From UBA10364 sp905182675 (lineage in GTDB: Bacteria; Bacteroidota; Bacteroidia; Flavobacteriales; Schleiferiaceae): DNA of 29,689 bases. The notes beneath the pieces were generated by a model. The model did not search any database, was not told the origin of the DNA, and saw only the letters and a program-made list of their open reading frames with translations. The stretch spans positions 1-29,689 of the forward strand of contig CAWVWE010000025.1 of assembly GCA_963933975.1 (NCBI GenBank), written 5' to 3'. Both the position numbers and the translations under genes were made by a program. Below are positions 1 through 8,379 of this stretch, piece after piece (the stretch's first letter is position 1; every line of letters begins with the position of its first letter).

Positions 1-628
1 CCATCATAATTCCATCGCGAACGCTAAGAATAACTTGTTCTACACGTGGGTCATTATTGATGTGTTTATTGAGTGCAAGGATGGCTTTTGTGTCCTTGTC
101 ATTAGTGGCCAATTCCTCTACAACTTTACCAGACCACAGGATATTGTCTACGAGTAATATACCCCCTACAGGAAGCAAAGGAATCAATAATTCATAGTAG
201 GCTAATAAGCCCTTCTTGTCGGCATCTAAGAAGACCAGGTCCCAGGGGCGCTGAATCTGCTCTAGTAACTCAGAAGCTGGCCCTATATGAAGCTGCATTT
301 GCTCATGCTTTGGACTGAGTGACCAGTATTTTTTGATAATAGGCTCTAACTCTTCATTGATTTCAATCGCGTGAAACTCTCCGTTTTCGGTAAGACCCTC
401 AGCTAAGAAGTGTGATGCGTATCCCGTAAAAGTACCAACCTCTAAAATATAGGTGGGTGCTTTCATCAGGGATAAGGTCTTGAGAATTTGCCCTTGTACA
501 TGTCCGCTTAACATTCTTGGCATGATTACTTTCAACCACGTTTCGCGTTCAAGATCGTCTAGAAAACCTGGTGCCTTTGTTGTATGCTCACTGATGTAAG
601 CATGGATGTCATCACTTAAGAATTCCAT
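1..628 (-). CDS. Class I SAM-dependent O-methyltransferase (family 3, COMT-like), 3' end cut by window edge
   Basis: The 209 codons visible encode nearly a whole small O-methyltransferase; family members are about 210-220 residues, so only a few C-terminal residues lie outside the window. The SAM-binding motif I is at residues 61-70 (ILEVGTFTGY). The residues that bind the divalent metal in this family follow: the DADK stretch at 135-138 and the DN pair at 161-162. The protein should be a cytosolic, metal-dependent enzyme that methylates a hydroxyl group; the substrate cannot be read from the sequence. The ATG is three bases after the stop of the M16 peptidase gene, so this is the last visible gene of the long minus-strand unit. 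The start is well placed relative to motif I. The family call is firm and the substrate unknown. Confidence 0.9.
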   Translation of the reverse strand, partial: MEFLSDDIHAYISEHTTKAPGFLDDLERETWLKVIMPRMLSGHVQGQILKTLSLMKAPTYILEVGTFTGYASHFLAEGLTENGEFHAIEINEELEPIIKKYWSLSPKHEQMQLHIGPASELLEQIQRPWDLVFLDADKKGLLAYYELLIPLLPVGGILLVDNILWSGKVVEELATNDKDTKAILALNKHINNDPRVEQVILSVRDGIMM

Positions 629-631
629 GAA

Positions 632-1861
632 TTACGGTTTTTTGTAAAGTAATTCATACGATTTATCTGGAGTAAGGAACTCATTTGCAACATCCCTGAT
701 TTCTTCAGATGTGATGTCCCTGATTTTACCGATTACATGCTGAAAGGTATTAACCTTACCAAAGTGTAGTAGGGATCTAGCGGCGCCTATAGCGGAGTTC
801 AATCCGTTCTCTTCTCCCAAGGCCATCTGGCCTAGAAATTGATTTTTAGCCTTACTCAGCTGTAGCGTTCCTAGGGGTTTGTTTTGAAACTTTTCTATCT
901 CCTTTGCGACAAGGGCTGTGGCTCTTTTTGTTTGGGCTGAATCACATCCTAGATATACGCCAAGCATACCAATATCCGTGTAGAGGTTCATGTAGCTTTC
1001 AATATTGTACGCTATCCCATGTTTCTCACGTATGTTCAACCCTAGCCTGCTGTTCATCGCAGGTCCTCCTAGTACATTGTTGAGCAATACGAGTGCATGT
1101 CTTTTTTCATCGAAAATGCCAGGAATGCGCCATCCGATCATGTAGTGGTCCTGAAATTGAGCGACAGGTTCTACTATTTTCTCAGGTTTAAACTCTCCCT
1201 TGAAGGTATTCTGCCAAGTAGTTTTAGCAGGCTTCCAAGGTCCAAAATACTCCTCGACCATTCGCTTTGTGCGCTCCAGTCCAAAAGCTCCAGTAACTGC
1301 GATTTTTATTCGATCTGCACTGTAGGTACGGCCAATAAACTCAAGTATATCGTCTCTGTTTAACCCGTCAACGCTCTCGGGCGTTCCTAAAATATTTCTA
1401 CCTAGAGGATCTCCTCGAAAGACGAGGTCTTCGAAATCATCAAAGATGCGCTCGCTAGGGCTGTCTTTGTAACTATAAATTTCGTCTTTAATGACATCCT
1501 TTTCTTTTTCTAATTCTTTAACTGGGAATATGCTGTTTGCGACAACATCTGCTACTAAATCAAGTGCTCTACGAACATCGCCCTTTAAAAAGCTAGCATG
1601 AATAATGGTCTCCTCCTTCGTGGTATAGGCATTTAGTTCTCCACCTACATCATCAAGTCTAGAAAGAATATGGTATGCCTTTCGTTTGGAAGTGCCTTTG
1701 AAAAGATTGTGTTCTATGAAATGTGCCAGTCCCTGTTGGTGGGCTAGTTCATCTCTAGAGCCAGCTTTTATGGCCACGGCGATATGAGCAACGGTACTGC
1801 GATTTTGCTGAAACGCACATTGTAAGCCGTTACTTAATTCAAATATCGAAGAATCTTTCAT
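632..1861 (-). CDS. M16 family zinc metallopeptidase, cytoplasmic single-subunit type
   Basis: The 409-residue protein has the inverted zinc motif HxxEH at residues 47-51 (HFIEH) and the third zinc ligand, a glutamate, at about residue 127 (DEIYSYKD), 76 residues downstream as usual for the family. The second half carries the R...Y substrate-binding signature (NIREKHGIAYN) that catalytically competent M16B subunits use in dimers. Active site and substrate-binding half are therefore on one chain, as in M16B enzymes that work as homodimers. There is no signal peptide, so it should act in the cytoplasm, probably on unfolded peptides (inference). Its ATG lies directly after the stop of the DUF4286 gene, which implies translational coupling. 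It differs from the exported M16 pair at 9233-12637. Confidence 0.93.
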   Translation of the reverse strand: MKDSSIFELSNGLQCAFQQNRSTVAHIAVAIKAGSRDELAHQQGLAHFIEHNLFKGTSKRKAYHILSRLDDVGGELNAYTTKEETIIHASFLKGDVRRALDLVADVVANSIFPVKELEKEKDVIKDEIYSYKDSPSERIFDDFEDLVFRGDPLGRNILGTPESVDGLNRDDILEFIGRTYSADRIKIAVTGAFGLERTKRMVEEYFGPWKPAKTTWQNTFKGEFKPEKIVEPVAQFQDHYMIGWRIPGIFDEKRHALVLLNNVLGGPAMNSRLGLNIREKHGIAYNIESYMNLYTDIGMLGVYLGCDSAQTKRATALVAKEIEKFQNKPLGTLQLSKAKNQFLGQMALGEENGLNSAIGAARSLLHFGKVNTFQHVIGKIRDITSEEIRDVANEFLTPDKSYELLYKKP

Positions 1862-2179
1862 TTATTTATCGTCCAATACTTCCAGAATAGTTCTGAAAGC
1901 GAGTGCATGGTTTCCCCATGCCTTAGCAGATTTCTCTTGAAGCACTGGTGCATACATTTCCATGTACAGCTGAATACTTTGAAGATCAATGGCCCTGTAC
2001 TGTATGCTAAAACTAGGCTGGTCTTGTTCTTGTTCCGGATATACTTGGGTGAACATATAACTTTGAAATAATCCGGTTTCCATAACCTCAGGTATATGGA
2101 CTGTTTTCATCCAGGCGATCCATTTCACTTCCATTTCTGGACTAACTACGATAGTTACATTATAGATGTGTTCATTCAT
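1862..2179 (-). CDS. DUF4286 family protein, 105 residues
   Basis: This is a small soluble protein beginning MNEHIYNVTIVVSPEMEVKW, with a predicted alpha/beta ferredoxin-like layout and no signal peptide. It matches what I know of the Bacteroidota family DUF4286, which has no established function. A longer reading frame extends upstream, but the ATG at 2179 forms an ATGA overlap with the stop of the preceding TPR gene and gives the family's usual length, so I chose it. The gene sits between an exported TPR protein and a cytoplasmic M16 peptidase and is translationally coupled to both. Nothing in the sequence suggests an active site. Confidence 0.82.
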   Translation of the reverse strand: MNEHIYNVTIVVSPEMEVKWIAWMKTVHIPEVMETGLFQSYMFTQVYPEQEQDQPSFSIQYRAIDLQSIQLYMEMYAPVLQEKSAKAWGNHALAFRTILEVLDDK

Positions 2180-3960
2180 AGCGCTAAGGTACGATAGAAC
2201 TGTCTTGCTTGTTCCGTGTAAAGGCCAGCCGGATAGGAAATCAGATAGTCCTCTAATGCCGCTTGGGCACCTATATCCTGGTCTAAACACATCGCTTTAG
2301 CTCGAAAGTAACGGCTTTCTTCTTTCCACATTCCTTCTCCCGCTGCGCTGCCTAACTCTAAGAAGGTATTTGCAGCGTCAGTATACTTGGCCAATTCCAT
2401 TTGTACCCGGCCTAGTTTGTACAAAACGTCATCGTAAACCTCGTTAGCAATGAGCACGGATTTTAGTTTAATATAGCCCTTTTCCGCCTCCAGGAGTCTT
2501 CCACGCTCTTCCAAAAGCATAGGCTCTCTGAGCAAGTACAGCCCCTCCATCAACGTATCTTCCACACTGTTGGCAGAAATTAACAAAGCATTTTCCATAG
2601 CATCATTGGCAATGGATTTACTTGTAGACTGTATCAAAACCTCTAATTGAGTTTTGGACCAAGAAATATCACCACTATAAAACGCAGACATAGCCCTGCC
2701 TAAACGAGCTAGGTCACCTTCGTTAGAGTCACCCAGCTTACTTTCGGCTCGGGCATATTCCAACAAAGCCTCTTCGTAATGACCTACTAAAAGCAAGTTG
2801 TTTCCTGAGGTTAAGTAGGTCATCCCTAACTCCAATGAAGACCGGTAGGTAGATCTGAGTAATAGTAAAGCGTCTTGAAGTTTGGAAAGGGCGGCAGCGC
2901 TAAGGTCACTTCCTTTAAAATGATATTCCGCACGGTATAACTCCCATTGAAAACAGGGGCTACATTCATTCGTGCTAAAGGCATTTACCAGTGCTTGGGC
3001 CTTTTCTGTTAATTGCATGCGCTCCAACAGTTTAAGCTGGGACAATAGGACGTTATTTAACCAACGTGAGGAATTTGATTTACCGTTGTTAAGGATTAAA
3101 AAATCATAACAGGCTTCAGCCAATGAGAGCTGTTCTGAACGTTCACATGTTCTTGCAAGTAAAATGAATTCTTGTGGGCGAAAATCATCCTTTTTGCTTT
3201 TCGCTCTCAACCAGTCAAAGGCTGCTTCGTAGTTCCCTTCTTGCCTAAAAACGAATAGAAGCAACGTTTCGAAAATGGGATCAGAATCTGTTTTTATTCG
3301 ACCCAGTAAAGCTGTTTTTATAGCGGTGTTGTGTGTTCCATTTGCATCCTCACTAAGGTTTTGTGAGATGCGCTGTTTTATGGAGTTGTAGCTTCCCTTG
3401 TTTTGGGTGATCGCTTGCAAATAAGCATCATATTGTTTATCATACTGTCCGAGTTGCGCGTAGAGTTGCGCCCTCTCAAAGGCAGTTTTTAATGACGGTT
3501 GAAGGGATTCAGCGAGCTCATAAAGCGCAACGGCGAATTCAATAGAACCATACTTTTCGAGCTGTTTACCAGCGCTTCTAATGGAATATGGGTTTTCGCG
3601 AATAGCATCTTCTATGTCTTGCAATGAGGGGCCGTTCCTTTTTTTTATAGCCTCGCTTAAATACCAGTGATCAATCATGTATTGAGGCCTGGAAGCACCG
3701 TGTTTTTTATCTTGAATCCTAACAAGCTTCCACGCATTTAAAGAATCTCCTGCGAGTAAATAGGCGTCTAGTAGCTTTTCGTAAGCAGGACCTTGGGGGT
3801 TGTTGTTGTAGAAATATTTAACACAGTCAATTCCGTTCTTAAAATCGAGTGCGGTAAGCAGAGAGTCACAATCGGACAAGCGATTGGAAGGATTAGTTCT
3901 AGGTTGACTCCAAAGGTATAATGGAAGTAAAAGAAGTAAGAGTAGCTTAGTCTTGTGCAT
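2176..3960 (-). CDS. Exported TPR-repeat protein, 594 residues
   Basis: The N-terminus has a hydrophobic signal sequence (MHKTKLLLLLLLPLYLWSQ), with likely cleavage near residue 19. The rest is helical and contains degenerate tetratricopeptide-like helix pairs, for example around residues 140-175, 380-420 and 480-560, the last containing a segment reading DDVLYKLGRVQMELAKYTDA. It therefore looks like a periplasmic or envelope scaffold. No enzymatic motif is visible. The start overlaps the end of the upstream lipoprotein gene by 14 bases and the stop overlaps the DUF4286 start by 4 bases. Placement after a lipoprotein gene suggests that the two act together at the envelope, which is inference. 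I do not recognise a named family beyond TPR. Confidence 0.8.
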   Translation of the reverse strand: MHKTKLLLLLLLPLYLWSQPRTNPSNRLSDCDSLLTALDFKNGIDCVKYFYNNNPQGPAYEKLLDAYLLAGDSLNAWKLVRIQDKKHGASRPQYMIDHWYLSEAIKKRNGPSLQDIEDAIRENPYSIRSAGKQLEKYGSIEFAVALYELAESLQPSLKTAFERAQLYAQLGQYDKQYDAYLQAITQNKGSYNSIKQRISQNLSEDANGTHNTAIKTALLGRIKTDSDPIFETLLLFVFRQEGNYEAAFDWLRAKSKKDDFRPQEFILLARTCERSEQLSLAEACYDFLILNNGKSNSSRWLNNVLLSQLKLLERMQLTEKAQALVNAFSTNECSPCFQWELYRAEYHFKGSDLSAAALSKLQDALLLLRSTYRSSLELGMTYLTSGNNLLLVGHYEEALLEYARAESKLGDSNEGDLARLGRAMSAFYSGDISWSKTQLEVLIQSTSKSIANDAMENALLISANSVEDTLMEGLYLLREPMLLEERGRLLEAEKGYIKLKSVLIANEVYDDVLYKLGRVQMELAKYTDAANTFLELGSAAGEGMWKEESRYFRAKAMCLDQDIGAQAALEDYLISYPAGLYTEQARQFYRTLAL

Positions 3961-4510
3961 GAGTCGCTAAGATAAAATTCTTGAGCGAGTCTAATTGATA
4001 GGAAAGACTGTCTTGGATTCTCAGACAGGAATAACAGCCTCCATAGCTTTTGTTAATTCGACGATCTGCATCCTGCAACACAAAGGCCTCATCATTAAAG
4101 TATTTAATGGCAGACACACTGTCTAATTGTTTTTGATCTACTGATTTTAGTAGTGAAGAAAGCTGCGTAGTATTATAGGAGCTGTTTATTTTAGCGCTAT
4201 ATGATCCAACAACTCTTCCATAGTATTTGACGCAGTTGTCCATTTGAAACAAAGGCCCAGTATACATTTTTTTTGAGATTCCAAGTTTCTCCATTTCCTC
4301 GAGATTTTCATTGAAAAAAATCTGAAACGCACCCATTTTCATATAGGCATCATACACAACATTGCTGTCTATGCCCTCAACCACGGTTTCGTGGCTGCTG
4401 CTTAAGGTAACCATTGAATCTAATCGTGAGGTCATTTCTACGCGCCAGACCTCCTGGTTACAATGCGTAAACAGCAGTATAAACGAAAGAAGAAGGAGGC
4501 TTATTCGCAT
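3947..4510 (-). CDS. Putative lipoprotein of unknown function, 187 residues
   Basis: The protein opens with MRISLLLLSFILLFTHCNQE: a short basic start, a hydrophobic core and a cysteine at residue 17, which fits a relaxed Bacteroidota lipobox although His at -1 is unusual. The mature part is mostly helical and contains a pair of close cysteines late in the chain (GGCYSCLRIQD), plus another at a CVKYYGR stretch. I do not recognise the family. The ATG overlaps the serS stop by one base (TAATG), so translation should be coupled to serS. The adjacent exported TPR gene overlaps its 3' end by 14 bases, suggesting a functional pair. It could instead be a plain secreted protein if the cysteine is not lipidated. 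Confidence 0.72.
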   Translation of the reverse strand: MRISLLLLSFILLFTHCNQEVWRVEMTSRLDSMVTLSSSHETVVEGIDSNVVYDAYMKMGAFQIFFNENLEEMEKLGISKKMYTGPLFQMDNCVKYYGRVVGSYSAKINSSYNTTQLSSLLKSVDQKQLDSVSAIKYFNDEAFVLQDADRRINKSYGGCYSCLRIQDSLSYQLDSLKNFILATHAQD

Positions 4511-5781
4511 TACTTGATCATATCAAATCCGGTGTACGAAACTAAAGCTTTCGGGATTTTAATACCTTCTGGAGTTTGATGATTCTCCAACAGTGATGCT
4601 AATACTCTCGGCAAGGCCATAGCGGAGCCATTGAGCGTGTGACATAATTGGGTTTTTCCGTCAGCATCCTTGTAACGTAACTTTAGCCTATTAGCTTGAA
4701 AGGTTTCAAAATTCGACACAGAACTCACTTCAAGCCATCTCTCTTGGGCTGCGCTGTAGACTTCAAAATCATAAGTAAGTGCTGCAGTAAACCCAGCATC
4801 GCCTCCACATAGACGCAATATGCGATAAGGAAGCTCTAGTTTTTGCAATAGACTGGCTACATGAGCCACCATATCATCAAGAAGTGCATAAGAAGACTCG
4901 GGATCTGTAATATTGACAATTTCAACTTTATCAAATTGGTGTAGTCGGTTCAGACCGCGTACATCCTTTCCATAAGAACCTGCTTCTCGACGAAAACAAG
5001 GGGTATAACCCGTGCTTTGGATGGGGAAATCTTTCGAATTTACGATGTCGTCTCTAAAAATATTTGTAATAGGTACTTCTCCAGTGGGGATAGCATAAAG
5101 ACCGTCTACTGGCATTTCATACATCTGCCCTTCCTTATCAGGTAATTGACCTGTTCCGTAGCCAGATGCCGCATTCACAAAGTGCGGAGGTTGGTACTCT
5201 GTATATCCTGCGGCACGGTTTTCGTCTAGGAAGAAATTGATCATGGCACGCTGAAGCCTTGCGCCATAATTGATGTAAACCGGAAATCCTGCTCCTGTGA
5301 TTTTTACGCCCAATTCGAAATTAATAAGGTTGTAATCGCTGGCCAGATCCCAGTGAGGTTTCGCTCCTTTATGAAGCAATGGAATTTCTCCGTGACGCCC
5401 CACTTCTTCATTGTCTTTTTCATCCTTCCCAGCCTTTACACTGTGGTGAGGAACGTTGGGTAATGATATTAACAAGTCGTGTTCATTCTGTTCTAACAGA
5501 GAAACTTCCTCATTGAGTTCTTTGATCTCTTGCTTTAGCCGTGCAGTTTGCGTTTTGAGTTCATTGGCCTCTTCAGCACGACCACTTTTGAAAAACACTC
5601 CAATTTCTTTTGCTAGAGCATTACTCTGTGCCTGCTTTTCCTCCATTGAATGGCGTATTTGACGTCTTTCTCCGTCCAATTCAATGAGCATGTTAACGGT
5701 TTGCGTAGCATCTATGCCACGCTTCTTCAAGCCAGCTATAATTGCTTCGGGTTCTTGTCTTATACGCTGAATTTGCAGCAT
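4510..5781 (-). CDS. serS: Seryl-tRNA synthetase
   Basis: This class II aminoacyl-tRNA synthetase charges tRNA-Ser with serine in the cytoplasm. Its 423 residues match the family's usual length. Residues about 30-105 form the long antiparallel coiled coil that binds the tRNA's variable arm. Motif 2 is visible at CFRREAGSYGKDVRGLNR and motif 3 near the C-terminus at LNGSAMALPRVLASLLEN. The GEVP segment (IPTGEVPITN) and the TAALTYDFEVYSA stretch are also typical of SerRS. The gene follows the nfu gene by 12 bases and its stop overlaps the next start, so it lies inside the unit headed by mrp. No T-box or other leader is seen upstream, as expected for an internal operon gene. Confidence 0.98.
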   Translation of the reverse strand: MLQIQRIRQEPEAIIAGLKKRGIDATQTVNMLIELDGERRQIRHSMEEKQAQSNALAKEIGVFFKSGRAEEANELKTQTARLKQEIKELNEEVSLLEQNEHDLLISLPNVPHHSVKAGKDEKDNEEVGRHGEIPLLHKGAKPHWDLASDYNLINFELGVKITGAGFPVYINYGARLQRAMINFFLDENRAAGYTEYQPPHFVNAASGYGTGQLPDKEGQMYEMPVDGLYAIPTGEVPITNIFRDDIVNSKDFPIQSTGYTPCFRREAGSYGKDVRGLNRLHQFDKVEIVNITDPESSYALLDDMVAHVASLLQKLELPYRILRLCGGDAGFTAALTYDFEVYSAAQERWLEVSSVSNFETFQANRLKLRYKDADGKTQLCHTLNGSAMALPRVLASLLENHQTPEGIKIPKALVSYTGFDMIK

Positions 5782-5793
5782 GAGTTATATGAT

Positions 5794-6027
5794 TTAAGCC
5801 TTAACGGCTATGACGCGCTTTATTTCAGGCGCATATTTTATTACAGTTGTTTCTATACCACCCTTTAAGGTAAAGTCGCTGACTTTACAGCCTACACACG
5901 CCCCGTGAAATTTAACTTCCGCAGTATCTCCATCAATTCTTTCGAGCGATACATCTCCACCGTCATTGGCGAGGAATGGTCGGACTTCATCTAGAGCTTT
6001 TTCAATTCTTTCGTGTAGTGAACTCAC
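5794..6027 (-). CDS. NifU C-terminal-domain (Nfu-type) Fe-S scaffold/carrier
   Basis: The 77-residue protein consists of just the NifU C-terminal domain. The CxxC pair expected to bind a bridging Fe-S cluster in a dimer is at residues 44 and 47 (GACVGCKVSD), preceded by the FLANDGGDVSLERI segment and followed by LKGGIETTVIKYAPEI, both characteristic of the family. It should act as a scaffold or carrier delivering Fe-S clusters to apo-proteins. The gene is six bases after mrp, which encodes a second cluster-carrier family member, so the two probably work in the same maturation step; that is inference from adjacency, although this pairing is familiar in Bacteroidota. Confidence 0.93.
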   Translation of the reverse strand: MSSLHERIEKALDEVRPFLANDGGDVSLERIDGDTAEVKFHGACVGCKVSDFTLKGGIETTVIKYAPEIKRVIAVKA

Positions 6028-6033
6028 AAGCGA

Positions 6034-7161
6034 TTATTTTTTAGGAGAACAGCCCGCCATCGTTGTGATACGAACTATTTCTGTTGGCGGTAGGTCTTTA
6101 TTGCGCTTTGCAACCTCACTTACAATATTACGAGCGATTTCGTCAAAAGCCAACGGAATGTTTGTTCCTTCTTGTAAAGCAGCTGGTCGACCAACATCTC
6201 CAGCTTCTCGAATACTCTGAATAAGCGGTAACTCCCCTAAAAATGGCACCTCCATGGTCTTGGCTAATTTCTGCGCACCCTCTTTGCCAAACAGATAATA
6301 TTTCTTTTCAGGCTGCTCTGGTGGGCTGAAATAGCTCATGTTTTCGAGAATTCCTAAAACGGGGACGTTGATTTGCTCCATTTTGAACATAGCGACACCT
6401 TTACGGGCATCAGCAAGTGCGACTTTTTGAGGTGTACTGACAATCACAGCGCCAGTGACAGGGAGATTCTGGACCATACTCAAATGAATGTCACCGGTAC
6501 CGGGAGGTAGGTCAATCAATAAGAAATCTAATTCGCCCCAATGCGTATCGTGAATCATCTGCGTCAAGGCTTTTGTCGCCATAGGACCTCTCCATACCAC
6601 CGCTTGATCTGTGTTGGCAAAGAAACCTATAGACATTAGCTTAACTCCATATCCCTCTACAGGTCCCATGAGGTTTTTGCCGTCTACATGCACCGTGAGT
6701 GGTTTTGCATGTTGGATGTCAAACATAAGTGGTGCTGAAGGACCGTAAATATCAGCATCTATAAGGCCCACTTTGAACCCCATTTTATGCAAGGTAACAG
6801 CCAGGTTTGCCGTAACTGTACTCTTCCCAACACCCCCTTTACCGGAAGCTATAGCAATGATGCTTTTAACGCCAGGTATGGAAGCCCCCTTGATAACATT
6901 TGCAGCAACTTCTTTTGCTTTTTCGCTCACGGTAACATGAACTATGATTTTGGCTTTGACATTCACATCATTGTGAATCGCTGTCATGATATCTACCTCT
7001 AATTTTTTTTTGGCTTGTAGGGTGGGGCTAACGCTTTCTGCGTCAATAATAACCTCGTCACCAAATATTTGAATATTGCGAACTAGACCGCCACTGACGA
7101 TGTTCGACTCCGTGCTTGTACCTACCTTTTCAAGGGCCTTTAGGATGTCAGATTTTTTCAT
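6034..7161 (-). CDS. mrp: Mrp/NBP35-family P-loop ATPase, Fe-S cluster carrier
   Basis: The first ~85 residues form a MIP18/DUF59-type domain. The P-loop ATPase domain follows, with the deviant Walker A of the MinD/Mrp class at residues 107-114 (GKGGVGKS), then DADIYGPSAP, MSIGFF and the DLPPGTGD segment. The family binds and transfers Fe-S clusters using ATP. Many Mrp/ApbC proteins have a CxxC after ENMSYF; here that site reads SPPEQPEKKYYLFGKEG and has no cysteine. A single cysteine remains in the tail (TTMAGCSPKK). As I recall, this variant is common in Bacteroidota. The gene is first in the unit and has a plausible TATTTTTG promoter just upstream on the minus strand. It neighbours an Nfu-type protein. 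Confidence 0.95.
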   Translation of the reverse strand: MKKSDILKALEKVGTSTESNIVSGGLVRNIQIFGDEVIIDAESVSPTLQAKKKLEVDIMTAIHNDVNVKAKIIVHVTVSEKAKEVAANVIKGASIPGVKSIIAIASGKGGVGKSTVTANLAVTLHKMGFKVGLIDADIYGPSAPLMFDIQHAKPLTVHVDGKNLMGPVEGYGVKLMSIGFFANTDQAVVWRGPMATKALTQMIHDTHWGELDFLLIDLPPGTGDIHLSMVQNLPVTGAVIVSTPQKVALADARKGVAMFKMEQINVPVLGILENMSYFSPPEQPEKKYYLFGKEGAQKLAKTMEVPFLGELPLIQSIREAGDVGRPAALQEGTNIPLAFDEIARNIVSEVAKRNKDLPPTEIVRITTMAGCSPKK

Positions 7162-7179
7162 GAAGGAAGTATTGAACTA

Positions 7180-7187
7180 CAAAAATA
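7180..7187 (-). promoter_or_regulatory. Putative Bacteroidota -7 element for mrp operon
   Basis: Read on the minus strand the bases are TATTTTTG, a match to TAnnTTTG. The element ends 18 bases before the mrp ATG, so the leader would be about 12 bases. The nearest TTTG-type -33 element (positions 7213-7216) is 25 bases away, which is longer than ideal. Moderate support only. Confidence 0.45.
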
Positions 7188-7220
7188 ATAACCACTACTT
7201 TCACAGAACGTTCAAATGCT

Positions 7221-8300
7221 ATGGATTCTACACCAACTATTTTTTTAACTGGAGCCACAGGTCAATTAGGTTCTTTTCTCTTGGCAGAATTTCTTGGCTT
7301 CGGATCCTCTATAGCCTATACAGGGCAGGTCATATGCCCGGTTAGGGCGTCTTCAAATCTTGATCAAATTAACTGGGTAGAAGACTTTTATAAACTTCCG
7401 GATGGCACCATTAAAACTCATAAAAACATCCATTTTGTTCCGTGTGAGCTGTTAAACGCGCACAATACCGCCCATATTTTAGAGCAATACTGTCTTAAAA
7501 ATCACTTTCCCCTACCAAGCGAGGTGATTCATGCAGCAGCTGTGATCAATATTAGTCCGGGCACTTCAAAAAGCACTTCAAATGCGATGTTGACCGAAGA
7601 GGTGTTACTTTTAGCTGAACTTCTGAAAGTGGCACACTTCAGCCATGTAAGTTCAATAGCAGTCTTAGGGGGAACTGCACCATTGGGGGAATCGGAAACG
7701 TTAGACCCAGAACACTTTCACCCTGGAAGATCAAAAGCAAGTATTAGTGACTACGCTTTAAGTAAGATGGAAAGTGAGCTTAGTGTATGGCGCGCGAATG
7801 CAGAAGGGATGTCAGTATCCATTGTTCGTCCGGGAGTTATTTTAGGCATTGGCCCAAAGTCGAGTGCTCCACAGAAACTCTGGCAGAGGATTCATGATAA
7901 ATCCCTTCCGTTCATCACAGATGGTTGCAGCGGGGTTGTGGATGTAAGGGACGTAGCAATGATACTTAGAAGATGCCATGAAAACAGGATTTCTTCACCG
8001 GTTACCGCAGTATCTGAAAACATAGATTTTAACGAGCTTGTTACTGGAATGGCAAACGGCTTAGGACTTAAATTACAGTTGAAGCTACTGCACAGAGTTC
8101 CTTGGCTCAATAGAATGAGAGCGCTCGGTTTTTTACGGCACCTACCTTTCATAGGACGTTATTTCACTGCCCAGATGAGGATCATGTTATTTTCCCGTGC
8201 AGCTTACAATGGTGCAAGTGGAGAATCAATTGCCAAAGGTTATATTTTGCCTGCAAGGTCATTTAAAGACTTTGGGACACTTCTGTCTAAACGCTGGTAA
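7221..8300 (+). CDS. NAD(P)-dependent extended SDR / thioester-reductase-like oxidoreductase
   Basis: The N-terminal nucleotide-binding motif TGxxGxxG is at residues 10-17 (TGATGQLG). The catalytic YxxxK is at 178-182 (YALSK) and the partner serine sits in HVSSIAV at about 144. The VICPVRA segment after beta-2 and the HAAAVINIS segment resemble the NAD_binding_4 (male-sterility / thioester-reductase) branch more than sugar epimerases, but the exact reaction cannot be set. The protein has 359 residues, a usual length for extended SDRs. No transmembrane segment is obvious. It is a single-gene unit, divergent from mrp (59 bases between the starts) and convergent with rpmA. Alternatives are a nucleotide-sugar epimerase or a fatty-acyl/thioester reductase. 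Confidence 0.83.
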   Translation: MDSTPTIFLTGATGQLGSFLLAEFLGFGSSIAYTGQVICPVRASSNLDQINWVEDFYKLPDGTIKTHKNIHFVPCELLNAHNTAHILEQYCLKNHFPLPSEVIHAAAVINISPGTSKSTSNAMLTEEVLLLAELLKVAHFSHVSSIAVLGGTAPLGESETLDPEHFHPGRSKASISDYALSKMESELSVWRANAEGMSVSIVRPGVILGIGPKSSAPQKLWQRIHDKSLPFITDGCSGVVDVRDVAMILRRCHENRISSPVTAVSENIDFNELVTGMANGLGLKLQLKLLHRVPWLNRMRALGFLRHLPFIGRYFTAQMRIMLFSRAAYNGASGESIAKGYILPARSFKDFGTLLSKRW

Positions 8301-8324
8301 ACAATCATGAAAAGTGACATCACG

Positions 8325-8354
8325 AAAAAACCCGTAACTCAAAGAGCTACGGGT
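8325..8354 (-). terminator. Rho-independent terminator of rplU-rpmA
   Basis: The arms at 8330-8340 and 8344-8354 form an 11-bp stem with one mismatch and a three-base loop. On the minus strand the hairpin is followed by six T residues (A-run at 8325-8330), so it best serves rpmA. It may also stop the convergent SDR gene, although the T-run on the plus side is poor. Confidence 0.85.
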
Positions 8355-8379
8355 CTATTTATGGTTTGAACGATCTAAA

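Noticed and set aside
1097..1363. Plus-strand open frame of 88 codons inside the minus-strand M16 gene.
   Set aside because: The M16 frame carries conserved domain sequence across the whole interval; the opposite frame has no recognisable features.
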